Origin: Phallusia fumigata
Lineage: Eukaryota > Chordata > Ascidiacea > Phlebobranchia > Ascidiidae
Length of the DNA stretch: 23,272 bases
Reading direction: 5' to 3'
Assembly (NCBI GenBank): GCA_008931825.1
Contig: QXVZ01030457.1
Span: forward strand, 1 to 23,272
Shown here: in pieces, positions 1-11,400 of the stretch
How the letters are laid out: each line of letters begins with the position of its first letter
Position numbering within the stretch: the first letter of the stretch is position 1
The notes under the pieces: generated by a model
Database searches by the model: none
Told to the model about the DNA's origin: nothing
The model's input: the letters and a program-made list of their open reading frames with translations, nothing else
Program-made: the position numbers and the translations under genes

Positions 1-3000
1 CAGCTTGTATTGAGTCTTGAATTGGCTTTGAGCTTATCGAAAGTTCTGTGGGCATATCTGATGTTTGTTTTTGATACAAACTATCAGAAGTGTTTGTTAA
101 ATCGAAATCAAACTGCTTGTTTTCCAAACTTGGCGTTTTATTGCTGTAAATGTCCTCATTATCATTATTTTCCACTTCACCGTTGATAACAGGTTTTTCA
201 ACTTTTACATCTTCTTCATTTGTATTGTCCAAGGCAAGTTCATTACTAACTGTTTCAACTGCAGGCACATCAACCTGATATTTATCGATTTTATTACTTT
301 CAATCAATTCACTTTCCAACTTGACTAATATGCTGTTTGTCTCCTGATATAACTCTTCGCCAGAGTCATCTTTTATTTTATCAGCTAATTCTGATTCAGT
401 GTCACACGCTGGTTTGCTGTCAGAAGAAAAACCCTCAGAACTGCCAGGATCCGTTCTTTTGCTTAAAATGTTTTCTATGGGTTTATCATTGCAACTTGTT
501 GTTTTTGCATCAGGGTTGCTGCTGGAGGTAGAAGATAACGAGCATGGTTCAAGTTGTTGATTGGACAAGAAAGAGTCGAACACATTTCTGTTAGTCTGAA
601 ATTTGAAGCATTTCATGAGAATAAACTAATTTGTGGTAAAGGCACAAACACAACATAATATTGGGAAGTAATGCTTCCCTGGCATGGCAACATAACACAT
701 AGTTCAGTTTTAAACAAAAAACACCAACACAGTAATTGAATAACTATATTCTTATGCATCATATTGGTCAGGGAGGGCCTAGAAATCATTTTTTCCAGTA
801 AAATTGTTTGACAATCTTCGAGATAAAAAGAGCTTTAAGCTCCAATCCTTGTCTTTTTATTAAATGTAAATTTAGTGCATATTTGTCAACAAAGCGGATT
901 ATTTAATATTGTGTCTGCAGTCAATTTTACCTGCCACTGCCAGAAATAATGATCAGACAAATAAAAAAGGTAAAAAATCCTGTTTCAGATACCCATCTAC
1001 AGTGTGTGCAAATTTAAAGAAATTTAAACAACTTCATAATGACCAAAAACAGAACAGTTTTGGACAGAAGAAAACAGAGTAAAACAACATGTGCACCTTT
1101 TTATGACCTATAATAAGCACAATATCAAAAGTGCAACTGCAGTTCTGCAAACAAGGGTCTTTACCTGATGTTCACTTTCAACTGACTGCAGCGGAGATTT
1201 TGTTTCAGTTTTACATGGTAAGTCAGCATTAAAATCCTCTTCTTCTTCATCAGCACCATCCAACCAGCAACCGATGCTAGCAAGAGGTACAACAGACTTC
1301 TGTACCTAGGTACAAACACAATAGTACAATGTTAGTAATTCAATGCAACCAAATATTGTTACTTTAAGGAAACAATATTTTTATGTTTACTTTTCACTCG
1401 GGAAAAAGTTCATCTTTCCTACATTGTTTCCTAGGCCTTGTGGGCTGCGGTTCCTAAATTAAAGCATAAGAAATCTTCTATCCCCACAAGGTATTAAACA
1501 CAATCCCAAAATTTTTTTTTAAAGTGGTTACCAATTACAGAATCATACACCACACAAAATATTTCAATACAATTTGATGAATAAACAACCACATAGTAAA
1601 AATATTTTGGGAAATGAAAATCTTGCTACAAGTCAAACATGGTATGGTAAGCAAGCAATAAAAAACACTTTAAATTTGTTTACCACTGCTTTGTTAGAAG
1701 TTTTTGTTGTGCTGTTTTCCTTAAAACTTTCAGTGTGACCAGTTGACAATAGACGATTTTTACCTGAACAAAAAAACCATTGTTGTCTTAAAATTTCTGT
1801 CGCATGTTTGGGGTGCCTTTTTTAAAAAAAACTGCAGGCCAACCAAATTTTAATTGGTTTACTATCTACACATACTGCGCACCTCAGTACCTAACAATCC
1901 ACTGGTAAATCAGACCCAAACGGACTGGATAACAATCAGACATTTTTAGCTAGTTATTATTTCTTTGTTAGCAAAGTTTTCTTTTGTATTATCAAGTAAC
2001 TGTGTTTGTAAAGCTAACATCCAATGACCTAAAAGATGAATATGTCAATTTGCTAATGTATCAGAGCTTTTGAAGTTCAGTCACAATTTAACTATCAGGC
2101 TAAAAGAAAAATGCCAAGGAGTCCTACATGTTTTGCAAATAGTCAGATTTGAGGCTGTTTTATCTGTTACAACAAAAAGGGTGGGCTGCATACAAAATTT
2201 TACACACAAAAAAAACTAGACAGTGCCAAGTGCCTAAAACTCAAAATTGACATTTATTGATGTACCTGTGTGAGAACTTGGTGATTTCATGTGCAAATCA
2301 TTTACTTCCATGTCACCATCACTCAGGTTTGTCCGTGGCTTAAATACAAAAGAGACTGTAGTACAGCACAGTTAAGACAATTTGAAAATGATTTACATTA
2401 CAACAATATGTTGTTTTAATAATATGGGTTCGGTGTAGGCTGCATATTTAAACAAAAAAGATAGAAGAATTTGCTTACAATTTTCAGGTATAGGTTTAAA
2501 AGTATAGTTTGATGTAGATAAAGAAACCTTTTTCGGTGTGTGTTTCTCTGGTGACCGGGACCTGTGCAATCTTCTTTCATGATTATGTTTAATCCTAGCA
2601 CCATCACGTTCAGCACTTGTTACAACACCGTTCGACAGTTGTCTTTTTCGGCTGGGGTGAGGCTTTTCTCTGCATAACAATCACTATTTTGCAAAAGACT
2701 TGTTTATTATAAAAAAACAAATGATAAACCAGAGTAAAATGTAATTGTTGCAGAGAAATCTATATATTAACCTGCTGCCACTGGATCTTCTGCGTTTCGG
2801 GGAATATCTTTCATCAGAAGAATGGGGTCGTCTCTCATGGGATCTTGAATGTTTCCTGTCCCTAAAAAAACAGTGTTCAAGCATACAGAATAGAAAAGCA
2901 AGCAAACAAAATATACACAACAAAAAAACGATCCCACTATACTAAGGCATTTTTGTTTGTTTTTTTTTACATTTTTTATCTGTAAACTGTTATTTACATC

Positions 3001-4131
3001 ATCAGATAATCTGTTTTATATCATCAGAAAACTATTTGTAAGATAATAGGGATATACCTAAATGTCAATTTACTTGTCTCTTCAGATATTTAGCTGTGTT
3101 CTAAATTTTGCTGGAAATTACCACCTGGCCAAAACTTAGGCTGAAAGATTGTTAGTTTGCAGTTCTACTTGACAAAGGTTAAGTAACAATGGTTGTAAAT
3201 GTGCATGGAAGACAAAAAGCATGCTTGATAAACTGTAGGTTGCCGATTTATATGCAATGTAATTGCATTGCCAAATGAACAAGCAATTCAGTCAGAAAAA
3301 TTGACTAACCTGTACTTCTGAGAATGTCTCTCATGCCCCAGTGACTGTCTGTTTCTTGTTGGGGATCGATGTCTGTTAGAAATCTCAGATGAACTTAAAC
3401 TTGAATGGAAATGCTGCTTGCTATTGGTTCTGCAAACAAGAGGTTAACTTTTTTAAAACAAAATAACAGCAAACCTTTAAAAAATAATCATCTAAATTCA
3501 TGCCATAATATGTACATTGTCAAAATTAGAACAACAGCACCAACCTTTCTTGAACTTTAGAACTGTCACGTGGGGGGCACTTTTCTGGCTCTTTTTTAGG
3601 TGTTTTGGGTAAAGTTTGGGGTTCAGAAAAAGAATTAGCCACAGCGGGCTCTTTAACCACAGCTTGATTCGTATTTGATGAAAGATTTTTTGCTGGACTG
3701 ACAGTCTTTGAAAGCATCGGCAACAGTGGAGTTGAAAGTTTTGGAGGTGAAAAGTTGGTAGATGGAAGCTTGATGGAATTGGTTACTTTTTCCTCCTTTT
3801 TTGCACTAACGGGCCTTGATGTAGCATTCTTGAAGTTGGACTTGATCAAAATTTGACAGTTTCCTTTCAGCTTAAAACCTTTGAAACCTTGTAGTGTAAC
3901 TCCCTTGACATGATTTCCATTGCCTACCTATAATGCATTAATCGACAATCATTTGAAAAAGTTGAAAATTAACGAAACATGCTCATAATTAGTCCATTAT
4001 ATACTGAAATATTTTACAGTTTAACTTTCTTTTATTGCACTTTACAAAGCAATGCTAGAAATATACAAAATAACCATAACTATGGTTAGGCATTAAAAAC
4101 AAAAACTCACCTTTTGCTCAGAGCTTGCCAT
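1..4131 (-). CDS. Unrecognised Ser/Lys/Arg- and acid-rich protein, 3' partial
   Basis: I do not recognise this gene. Nine minus-strand exons join with consistent phases: 4131-4111, 3927-3545, 3429-3310, 2861-2772, 2669-2479, 2355-2266, 1763-1684, 1305-1165, and 595 to beyond base 1. They give about 570 residues with no stop. The product starts MASSEQKVGNGNHVKG and is mostly predicted disordered. Residues about 135-270 are rich in Ser, Arg, His and Lys (for example RHRSPTRNR, SPKRRRSSGSR), recalling SR-like nuclear proteins. Later exons are Ser/Asp/Glu-rich with a DEEEEDF stretch. No folded domain, membrane segment or signal peptide is visible. The start codon 4131-4129 is preceded by a pyrimidine-rich run and an AG at 4134-4133, compatible with a splice or trans-splice acceptor. 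The exon at 2355 was chosen because the alternative acceptor at 2337/2338 gives a stop in frame. A nuclear, RNA- or chromatin-related role is only a guess from composition. Confidence 0.72.
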
Positions 4132-4855
4132 GCTGATTTACACAACGAAATGCAGAAATAAAAAACGATACCTATTTATATTTAGTTTACTGTTACATAC
4201 CCATTTTACATTTGAGAAGTTCCACAGAAATAAAACAACACACAATTCTAAACACACACATGGCACAGTTAGAATAACAAGACCGCACACAAAAAGCAAT
4301 AAAATTAAGTAACTGAAAAATATCCCAATCTTTATATATCACCATTTAACAAGTGCTTACAATAACAATTTAAACAACACCTTGCATCTGCAGACCCAGG
4401 ATTGAAAATCAAATCAAGCCTTTTGAGAAGAAATGTTCGGCGCAACAGCGTATTGTCTGATTCGTTGTGAAAATCGTTGAACTATTATAATTTTTATTTT
4501 ACTATTTTTGATTGGCATTGTGTTTTGATACTTTTGGTTCATTTAATGAATTAAATATGTTATTCTAGTTCATTAAATGGTGCGTTTTTTAAATCTATGT
4601 TGGTGTAAACTAATTTTTGGCGAAAGTTGCAGTCCATCATGCTTAAGCAGGATGTTTTGTACGTTGTATTGGCTTAAAGGTATAGACTCATTGTTAGTCA
4701 TAAATAAAGTTTTTATACTTAGGCTCCGTTAGAATGCAAATAGCGTGAATGGGTAATTACAAGCAATATGCCACTTGCAACGCAAGGTGCGCAAGCAAAG
4801 TCAGCCATCCATAAAAGTGTAAACACGCTTGTTTTTGCACTGCTTTAAAAATCAG
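4132..4855. promoter_or_regulatory. Divergent intergenic region between two head-to-head genes
   Basis: About 720 bases separate the minus-strand start at 4131 from the plus-strand gene at 4862, so both promoters should lie here. The stretch is AT-rich with no supported ORF. A weak TATA-like ATAAAAG is at 4811-4817. Each side ends in an AG next to the start codon (4134-4133 on the minus strand, 4854-4855 on the plus strand). No specific transcription-factor site can be assigned from sequence alone. Confidence 0.45.
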
Positions 4856-4861
4856 TTTCTG

Positions 4862-5977
4862 ATGACCCAGCCTCAACCGATTATGAAAGTTGTTGTATGT
4901 GGTGGGGGTATTATTGGCAATTGTACTGCTTACTACTTGTTAAAACATGACATAAAATGCACGGTTATTGAACAAGGTAGCGTGGCGTGCGCGGCGTCTG
5001 GAAAAGCAGGTGGCTTTCTGGCCCGAGACTGGTGTGAGTCTGATGGTGCGTTACACGAACTTGCCAGATTCAGCTTTGATTTGCATCATGGCTTAGCGGA
5101 AGAGCTCGATGGCAAAAAGTTGTATGACTACCGTAGACTTAAAGCGTTTTCAGCGGTAATAAATTCATTGCCAATAAATCAAGCCACTAAAAAGCAAAAC
5201 AAAGAAATCAGTTGGCTGAATGGAACTCATATTGATCAGAAGAGTGTAAAATGCATTGGAAAGGAAGAAAGTGTGGCACAACTTCACCCATTTAAGTTTG
5301 TCAATGCACTTTGTCAATACAGCAAATCAAGAGGTGTAAAGTTTATTGAACAGGAAAGTGTTTGTGGTTTGCTATCAGAAAACCAAAAGTTGATTGGGGT
5401 TAAACTAGCATCTGGATTGACAATTAATTGTGATGTTATTGTTTTGTGCATGGGCCCATGGACTGGTTTAGCATCAAAGTGGATAGCCAATATTCCCTCA
5501 GTACATGGTCAAAAAGCACACTCAATCACAGTTGCTCCCAAAATACCTATTCCTGCTCAAGCTGTCTTCACTGACTATGGCCAATATTCACCCGAATTAT
5601 ATCCAAGACCTGATGGTGAAGTTTATGTGTGTGGAATGGCAGAAAACCCAGTTTTATCTGCAGAACTTCCACTGCCCCAAAATATCCAACCCACGACGAA
5701 TTCTTGTGAAAAGATCAAAACAATGATTGATTTGGTTGGTGATGCATTAAAAGAGGGACATGTAACAAAATCTCAGGCCTGCTATCTTCCTCTAACTCAA
5801 GACGGTCTTCCCTTAATAGGGAGGTTGAAATCACTAAATGGTGTTTTTGTAGGTGCTGGTCATGGTTGTTGGGGGATTCTGAATGCCCCCGCAACTGGTA
5901 AAGCTTTGGCAGAGTTAATTGCTTGTGGACAATCAAGTATCAATATAAATGCATTTGATCCTAACAGATTTACCTAA
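4862..5977 (+). CDS. FAD-dependent oxidoreductase, DAO family (TDA3-like)
   Basis: This is a single-exon gene of 371 residues from the ATG at 4862. The N-terminus carries a Rossmann FAD-binding fold: MKVVVCGGGIIG, with the GxGxxG glycines at residues 14, 16 and 19, followed by an acidic residue in TVIEQ that would bind the ribose. It continues with the SGKAGG segment typical of DAO-fold enzymes. The C-terminal motif GVFVGAGHGCWGILNAPATG is the second FAD contact and resembles fungal TDA3-type putative oxidoreductases more than FOXRED1 or sarcosine oxidase. The substrate is unknown. An in-frame ATG at 4829 would add 11 residues, but an AG at 4854-4855 after a T-rich stretch could be a splice or trans-splice acceptor and would leave 4862 as first codon; a further ATG at 4883 is also possible. 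No mitochondrial leader or membrane segment is evident. The absence of introns, beside multi-exon neighbours, is notable. No AATAAA is seen before the downstream SINE. Confidence 0.88.
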   Translation: MTQPQPIMKVVVCGGGIIGNCTAYYLLKHDIKCTVIEQGSVACAASGKAGGFLARDWCESDGALHELARFSFDLHHGLAEELDGKKLYDYRRLKAFSAVINSLPINQATKKQNKEISWLNGTHIDQKSVKCIGKEESVAQLHPFKFVNALCQYSKSRGVKFIEQESVCGLLSENQKLIGVKLASGLTINCDVIVLCMGPWTGLASKWIANIPSVHGQKAHSITVAPKIPIPAQAVFTDYGQYSPELYPRPDGEVYVCGMAENPVLSAELPLPQNIQPTTNSCEKIKTMIDLVGDALKEGHVTKSQACYLPLTQDGLPLIGRLKSLNGVFVGAGHGCWGILNAPATGKALAELIACGQSSININAFDPNRFT

Positions 5978-6245
5978 CGTAAATTATTTGGTTAGGTGAT
6001 CTTTCAAAAATGCAATTTAATTCTTGAATGTACTGGTGCTGAGTTTATTTTATTTCCATTTCTGCATTGTTACAAGTTTCAACTTCTACAACTATATTTC
6101 GTGTGGAAGCATGGCTAATCAGTGCAGTAAAGACCAACTTTTTTATTTTATTGATTGGTTTATGGTGCTTTCAATTTCTTGTTTGTAATTTTGAAATTTA
6201 AATTAATGGTTAAACCGTATGTGCAGGTTTGAAACATTTACTATG
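5978..6245. other. 3' flank of the oxidoreductase gene
   Basis: AT-rich sequence with no ORF, RNA gene or clear polyadenylation signal. It probably contains the 3' UTR of the oxidoreductase. Confidence 0.4.
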
Positions 6246-6625
6246 GTGTGGGTAACTCCAAGATGGTGGAGTGGTAAGCACCACTGCCTTGTACTTGCAA
6301 GGTTGTGGGTTCTAATCCTGTCTGAGTTGCTTGTGTTAACCTGAGCAAGTAAGCGGCATTGCTCCAATCTGGGCCCTTTAAAACATGAGGTATCGCATGT
6401 ATCCCATATACCGCATGTACCTATATACCGCATTACACGCGGTATATGGGTACATGCGCTACATGCGGTATACGGGTACATGCGCTGTACGGGTACGTGC
6501 GCTACATGCGGTATATGCGCTATACGGGTAGATTCGCTACATGCGGTATATGGGAAACATGCGGTACATGCGATACTTTAAAAAATAAAAATCAATTTAC
6601 CGAACTGCAGTGAGGCAGGAAGCTT
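6246..6625 (+). mobile_element. tRNA-derived SINE, copy 1, interrupted by a minisatellite
   Basis: The head is tRNA-like: an A-box-like TGGTGGAGTGG at 6264-6274 and a B-box GGTTCTAATCC at 6308-6318, the spacing expected for an internal RNA polymerase III promoter. The body continues with CTGAGCAAGTAAGCGGCATT and TTGCTCCAA. The same head and body recur in reverse orientation at 9341-9585. The SINE 3' part, ACTGCAGTGAGGCAGG at about 6605-6620, also matches the second copy (ACTGCAATGAGGCAGG). Between body and 3' part lies about 190 bp of palindromic repeat absent from the other copy. It is not a functional tRNA gene because no cloverleaf can be closed. Confidence 0.78.
6383..6576. repeat. Palindromic minisatellite built on ACATGCGGTATA
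   Basis: Degenerate repeats of GCGGTATATGGGTACATGCG and GCTACATGCGGTATA run through this stretch in mixed orientation. The left end contains the opposite strand of the unit, so 6412-6432 and 6438-6458 form an inverted repeat of 21 bases with 19 matching and a 5-base loop. It lies inside SINE copy 1. The motif is CpG-containing and partly self-complementary, so cruciform or hairpin formation is likely. Confidence 0.85.
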
Positions 6626-7379
6626 GACGATGTACTCGTTGCGAGCGTAAACGCATTCTGGCGTTATTCGACTCCCGAAAATAAAAACGAAACGAACAAA
6701 GTGATTCACAAAACGAATGAAAAAATATGTTGAATTACAAATTCGTTTAAAGCAGGCGCGATAGCGTAGCCAGCCCAAAATTTTCCAGGAGAAGCCTACT
6801 TTAATGTACAATTTCGAAATTTTTGGGGGTACAGCCCCTTCCCCTACTTGGCTACGAACCTGAGCTTGCGTACACGATATTTAGTACAGCCTGTTGGCAG
6901 CTTGAAATACTGAATGGTAACCCAACTTATTTCCGAGGTATATGCATCGACTTTTTGCATCAATAACAATGCCGTAGTTGACCTATGCTAAACTCATGAA
7001 CATCAATAACAGGCAATACGCTACTACTAATTGTTGCCGCACAGAAAGCTGTTTAGTTGCTATACCCCTTCGCATTTTTGACACCTTTGGTCCTAAACTA
7101 TGTGTTATTACCTGTGTTAAATCAATCTGAGTGATATTTGTTCTCTGTGTAGAACCTATTTAATTTTGAATTTTTTTATGGAGCAAACCACTGTACCAAA
7201 ATGATTGACCTGGTTGCTGATTCATTAATCTTTTGTGCACGAAAAATCTTGATTGACAGATTGAATCAAGTGATTTATTTTTCACATAACCAAATGTAAC
7301 GCTTTGTGTGGTCGAGATCCGACCCTGCGTTTGGGGTAGAATAGCAGGATTCTTAGCGACTAAAGAAGAGAAACAACAT
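6626..7379. other. Intergenic DNA without a supported gene
   Basis: No credible exon or RNA gene. The only notable item is 7200-7229, which matches 5722-5751 of the oxidoreductase coding sequence at 25 or more of 30 bases and may be a relic of a duplicated fragment. The sequence around 6740-6870 looks like old repeat DNA but has no identifiable ends. Confidence 0.35.
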
Positions 7380-7850
7380 TTTTTGAGGGACGAACTGCAG
7401 AGTAAAAAGATAGTCGGTTTTTACAAGTGAAACATTTTGACAGAAAGTTACAGTCCGAAAGTTTTACCCTTCTTTAAACGGTGTATTTCGAACATTTCCT
7501 AAATGAAAAAGCCACATAAGGAAAGGATAACAATTGCCAGCAAATGAATCGCAAAAATGTTTACAAAAAAGTGCATTTTGTATGACAACTTGTTGACATA
7601 CAGTTTTTCGCAAATCGTTAACGTTTGTACAATATTTACCTAAATGTGTGTTTTATTGCAGTTTTTTGTTTGAGTGAGAAATTTGTCAATCAATGTTGGG
7701 CGTTGGCAATTGTTTTTTCGGTAAACACGCTTTGTAAGTGATGTCAGATTAGTTATCCAACGCATATCTGCATTGTCACGCATGGTCGATGACTCGAATC
7801 GTTGCGGACCTGCTATTTTCTTGCATGACTCGAGCTGGGTGCTGAAAAGG
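7380..7850 (+). repeat. Diverged copy R0 of the dioxygenase 3' flank
   Basis: This stretch aligns, with gaps, to the DNA just downstream of dioxygenase copy A (13500-13760) and copy B (16525-16860). Shared blocks are the GAGGGACGAAC-type start, ACAGTCCGAAAG, AAAGCCACATA, AATGTGTGTTTTAT, CAGTTTTT followed by GAGTG and AATTTGTCAAT, then GGTAAACAC, and finally CTATTTTCTTGCATGA with CTGGGT. It lies upstream of the complete gene, so it marks either a former third tandem copy or a repeat that spread locally. No exon of the gene could be found with it. Confidence 0.6.
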
Positions 7851-8407
7851 CTTGTAGTGCAGCGGGAGCATGCGGCAGTTCCGCTTCGCCACGACTACGA
7901 GTCAATGATGGTTCGTTGGGGTCAGGAAATTAAAGAGTAGTAGCTTTGTGCAGAGAGCACTACCACCAGAGCTCCGGCAACCCTGGTGCTGAATAACAAG
8001 TTTGGTTTTAAAAAAACGAATGATTGACAGTTGAGTTGAGTTGAGTTGAGTTTCAGTTAAAAACAATCCGGAAATAGCTGCGCAACGTTAGGACGTTATG
8101 AAGCGCGAAAAAGTGAAGGGCACAATTGGTGGATCAAGGTGGAACGCGCTGCAGCTACACTGTCTTTACAAGGCGTTAGTTTTTACGGCTTTGTTTTGAC
8201 TTGAGCAAAACTTTTGCCATTAGGGACGGCCAAAAACGCAAGCAAGATTTAAGTGTGTAAATTTGGGTGGGAATTCAACTTTAAAATGTAGCAAAAGGTT
8301 TAGTTTCAGTTAAAAACTAGGTTTATGTATCAATGTACGCCAATCGAACAGAAAAGCAGCATATGCGTCAAACCTTTGCAAACTACTGCAGTAAGAATTC
8401 TTCAGCT
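7851..8407. other. Upstream region of the dioxygenase gene
   Basis: Contains the presumed promoter and 5' leader of the dioxygenase. A (TTGAG)x4 microsatellite lies at 8031-8050. In-frame ATGs at 8333 and 8363 could extend the protein N-terminus by 25 or 15 residues; an in-frame TAG at 8318 closes the frame above them. No TATA box or other site is convincing. Confidence 0.4.
8031..8050 (+). repeat. (TTGAG)x4 pentanucleotide microsatellite
   Basis: Four perfect tandem TTGAG units, directly readable. Confidence 0.9.
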
Positions 8408-11400
8408 ATGAAGTTTTCAATCGTTTCCGCTTGCCCGAGTTCCGATAACAAAGTTCTAAAAGTGAAATGGAGCGATGGACATGTTAGCAGGTAAATGAAA
8501 ATCGGGAAAATGTTACTCTTAAAATAATATACTTATATAATATAATTTTTAAACAATATAATTTTTGTAGCAAAAACAAACATATTGGAACAAAAAATGT
8601 ATCAGAAAGATATCCACATTTTGTTGTGAGTTAGCAAATGCCATTTGGAGAAAGGGAAGCGCTGTCGTACTGGTTGTGTCGGATCAGTGTTTATGTTTAG
8701 GAAATAACATGCAGGTTTTATTTTAACCCGTGAAACATTCTGGTGCAGTTGCCGTTATTAAAAGAAGGCGTTTTATGTGTAACGCGTGCTACAGTAAACA
8801 ACTTTTAAACAATCAATGTTGGGCATATTCAGACAACCAATGTTATCAAATGACTAAATGCTTAAGCGGGCCTTTTTAGCATCAACGAGATTTTTGCTTT
8901 TTGGTTTTGATCAATTGTTTTTTGGGACCAAACGAGCGTTTTGACGCTGACAAAGCCAACAACAGTTTAGCATTATTACAAACGATTGATAAACTACTTT
9001 TCTGTTGTCTTCATTTTAGATTTCACGCCAAATGGTTGCGATTCTATTGCCGTTGCAAAAGATGTCAGCCTGAATTGAAGGGAACGTATCTTGTAGATAT
9101 TCCCGCATTTCCCGATGTGGTTACAGTGGCAAAATTCGACGTAGAAGAAAAAGGTCGGCCATGTTTGTAAATAAACGGCCTCGCGCGGCACCCGGTCTTG
9201 GTCGTTCTAGCCTCCGGCAGCGGTCGGTATTAAATTTTAAATCGAGTATTGCATGAAACAGTTCTTGACATTTGCTCTACGGTTGCGGCCACTGCTTTTG
9301 TGTTGACAATCATAATCTAAATGTTACTCGCTCTTGAAACAATTGTTTGTTTGTTTGTTCCATTTTTATCCTCGTGCTGCCTGCCTCATTGCAGTTCCGT
9401 TGGATCATTCTTTTTTCGATTTTTCTGAAGTTGGTTACTTCCAGTTGGATCAACCCAGGGTCCACTGGGTTGGAGCAATGCCGCTTACGTTTCTTGCTCA
9501 GGGAAACACAAGTGACCGAGACAGGATTAGAACCCACAGCCTTGCTAGCACAAGAAGGTTGTGCTAACCACCCGGCCATCTTAAAACGAAAACGCGTTTA
9601 TCTCTTGACAAAGAATGAATTTTGTTCTGGTTGGAAAAAAATGTCTAACATGCGCATTGGTAACCAATGTTTCAGCTTTCATTTCATCACATTTTTAACC
9701 TGACATTTTGTCAAGTAATTAACAAGAATTTCGTATCTTTCACCACAGGAATTACCGTCGAAATACATGAGGAGCTGGTCCCTGATCACGTGATTTGGCA
9801 CGACTCCCAGTGGCTTCGCGAGCGCTGCCCATGTGACGCATGTCATGAGGACGTCATCGAACGACGTGACGTCATTGGAAAAAGCGGCTTGGCGGTGGGA
9901 TGCAAGACGCTGCCTACTATGGAGTATCAAGATCTATTGGATAATCCCGACCAAAATGTTTATAAGTGAGGAAAACAAAGCACCGTTTAGACCTATAATA
10001 GATGCCGAATTGTTTAACTTTTACAAAGGAGACCCGAATTTATGTAAACCAAATTATGAGGGTGCAAATGGTAAAGCCTGTCATCACCAACAAAGCAATT
10101 TCGTTGTCCAACGATGCGCAATGTGCTCCGCTAGTGGGGACTCGCGTACAGACACTGTGAATCAGCAGCACTATGAAACAGTATCATTTTCTCTTGATAC
10201 TAACTTTGATAACATTCAATATCATGAATCCAATTTGTTAACTTCTGACCTTGGTGTCTGAAGATTTTGGAAAAAATTCTCCGCATAAAACCGTGCGCTT
10301 CACAGTTCCAGTGGCACTGTGTTTGACTGTTGTGCGCATGCGCGCATAGAAAGTTGCACTCGAGGCTTTAAGGAATAAAGAGCACCGTCGTTTTTGATGC
10401 CAACAAAATAGTCGTGGAATCCCCATAAAAAACAAAATAGTCGTGGAATCCCCACATAAAAGAAATTTCGGTCAAGCATTGCCGAAGTCCAATGCTTTGT
10501 AGGCATTTCGTATCTGTCTGTCTGGTGCGCTAAATATCAGCAAAACCACAACCATGTTCACAGGCAAGCAAATAGATTTAACCAGTGTATCACATGCTAC
10601 AAGGGTGTACTCTATGTTGCAATCTATCTCACAATGACGGTGCATGTCGCGATGCGAAATTGCTTGCAATTTCAAAAGGCTCTAGTTAAGCGCCTATTGC
10701 AAAAAGCAAGAATATTTTTCGATTGAATCCAATAGTGCGCGTATCCAGAAGTTGCCGCGTACCCCTGAAAACTCTTAGTTTACCCCTGAAAACCCCCGGT
10801 TGAGAACCACTGATTTAGATAGTTACGTTTTGTTCAGTTTTGAACATGTATATTTAACATCAATTTTTTATCAACGTATGTACAAGGGAGTGGTGTACGA
10901 TTATACCAAAACCATTGTGCAGCGTGTGTATTTGTAGAATTTCAAAACGTATGGACAGTTTCGAAAAATTGCATTCGTAAAACTGTACCTTTTCTTCCAT
11001 CGGCAGAAAAATATTTTCTGTTAGTTGATTGACTAAAAAGGCCAATATTGCCATTTTACTAATAACATGTTACAACATAGATGGTTGAAGCATGTAATGA
11101 CGGAAGGTTACTGTTTGATCAAGAATCTTCCTACAGAACATCTTAAAGTATGCGAGGCAAGTGTGCATGACAGAAATGATACGAAAACCTTAAAAAAATG
11201 ATACGTTTTTTAAAGACGTGATAAACACAAAAAACGTCTTTATTTTTTACAGTTGGCTGAAATGGTTGGACCAGTAAGGCACACCGCTTATGGAGTGGTA
11301 AGCAACCCTAATTTCTTTCGTTTTGTTAATAATGTTCGGGTTGGAAAACAGTCGTAGCCCACTGAAAAACTTTCAGAGTACAACATACTTTATGGGTTAA

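Noticed and set aside
2266-2338. Exon starting at 2337/2338 in gene 1, with exon 5 ending at 2528
   Set aside because: Possible in frame, but it needs a weak GTTTCT donor. The 2479 donor with the 2355 acceptor keeps strong sites and the frame.
6264-6330. tRNA gene
   Set aside because: A and B boxes are present, but the sequence is repeated at 9341-9585 with a SINE body and (AACA)n tail, and no cloverleaf or anticodon arm can be closed.
6383-6576. CRISPR-like array
   Set aside because: Units vary in length and orientation with no spacers, and the setting is eukaryotic.
9966-10261. ORF continuing past exon 3 in another frame
   Set aside because: The exon 3 frame hits a stop at the donor AA|GTGAGG, and the family sequence continues at 11081 (WLKHVMTEG). 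The other frame has no recognisable motif.
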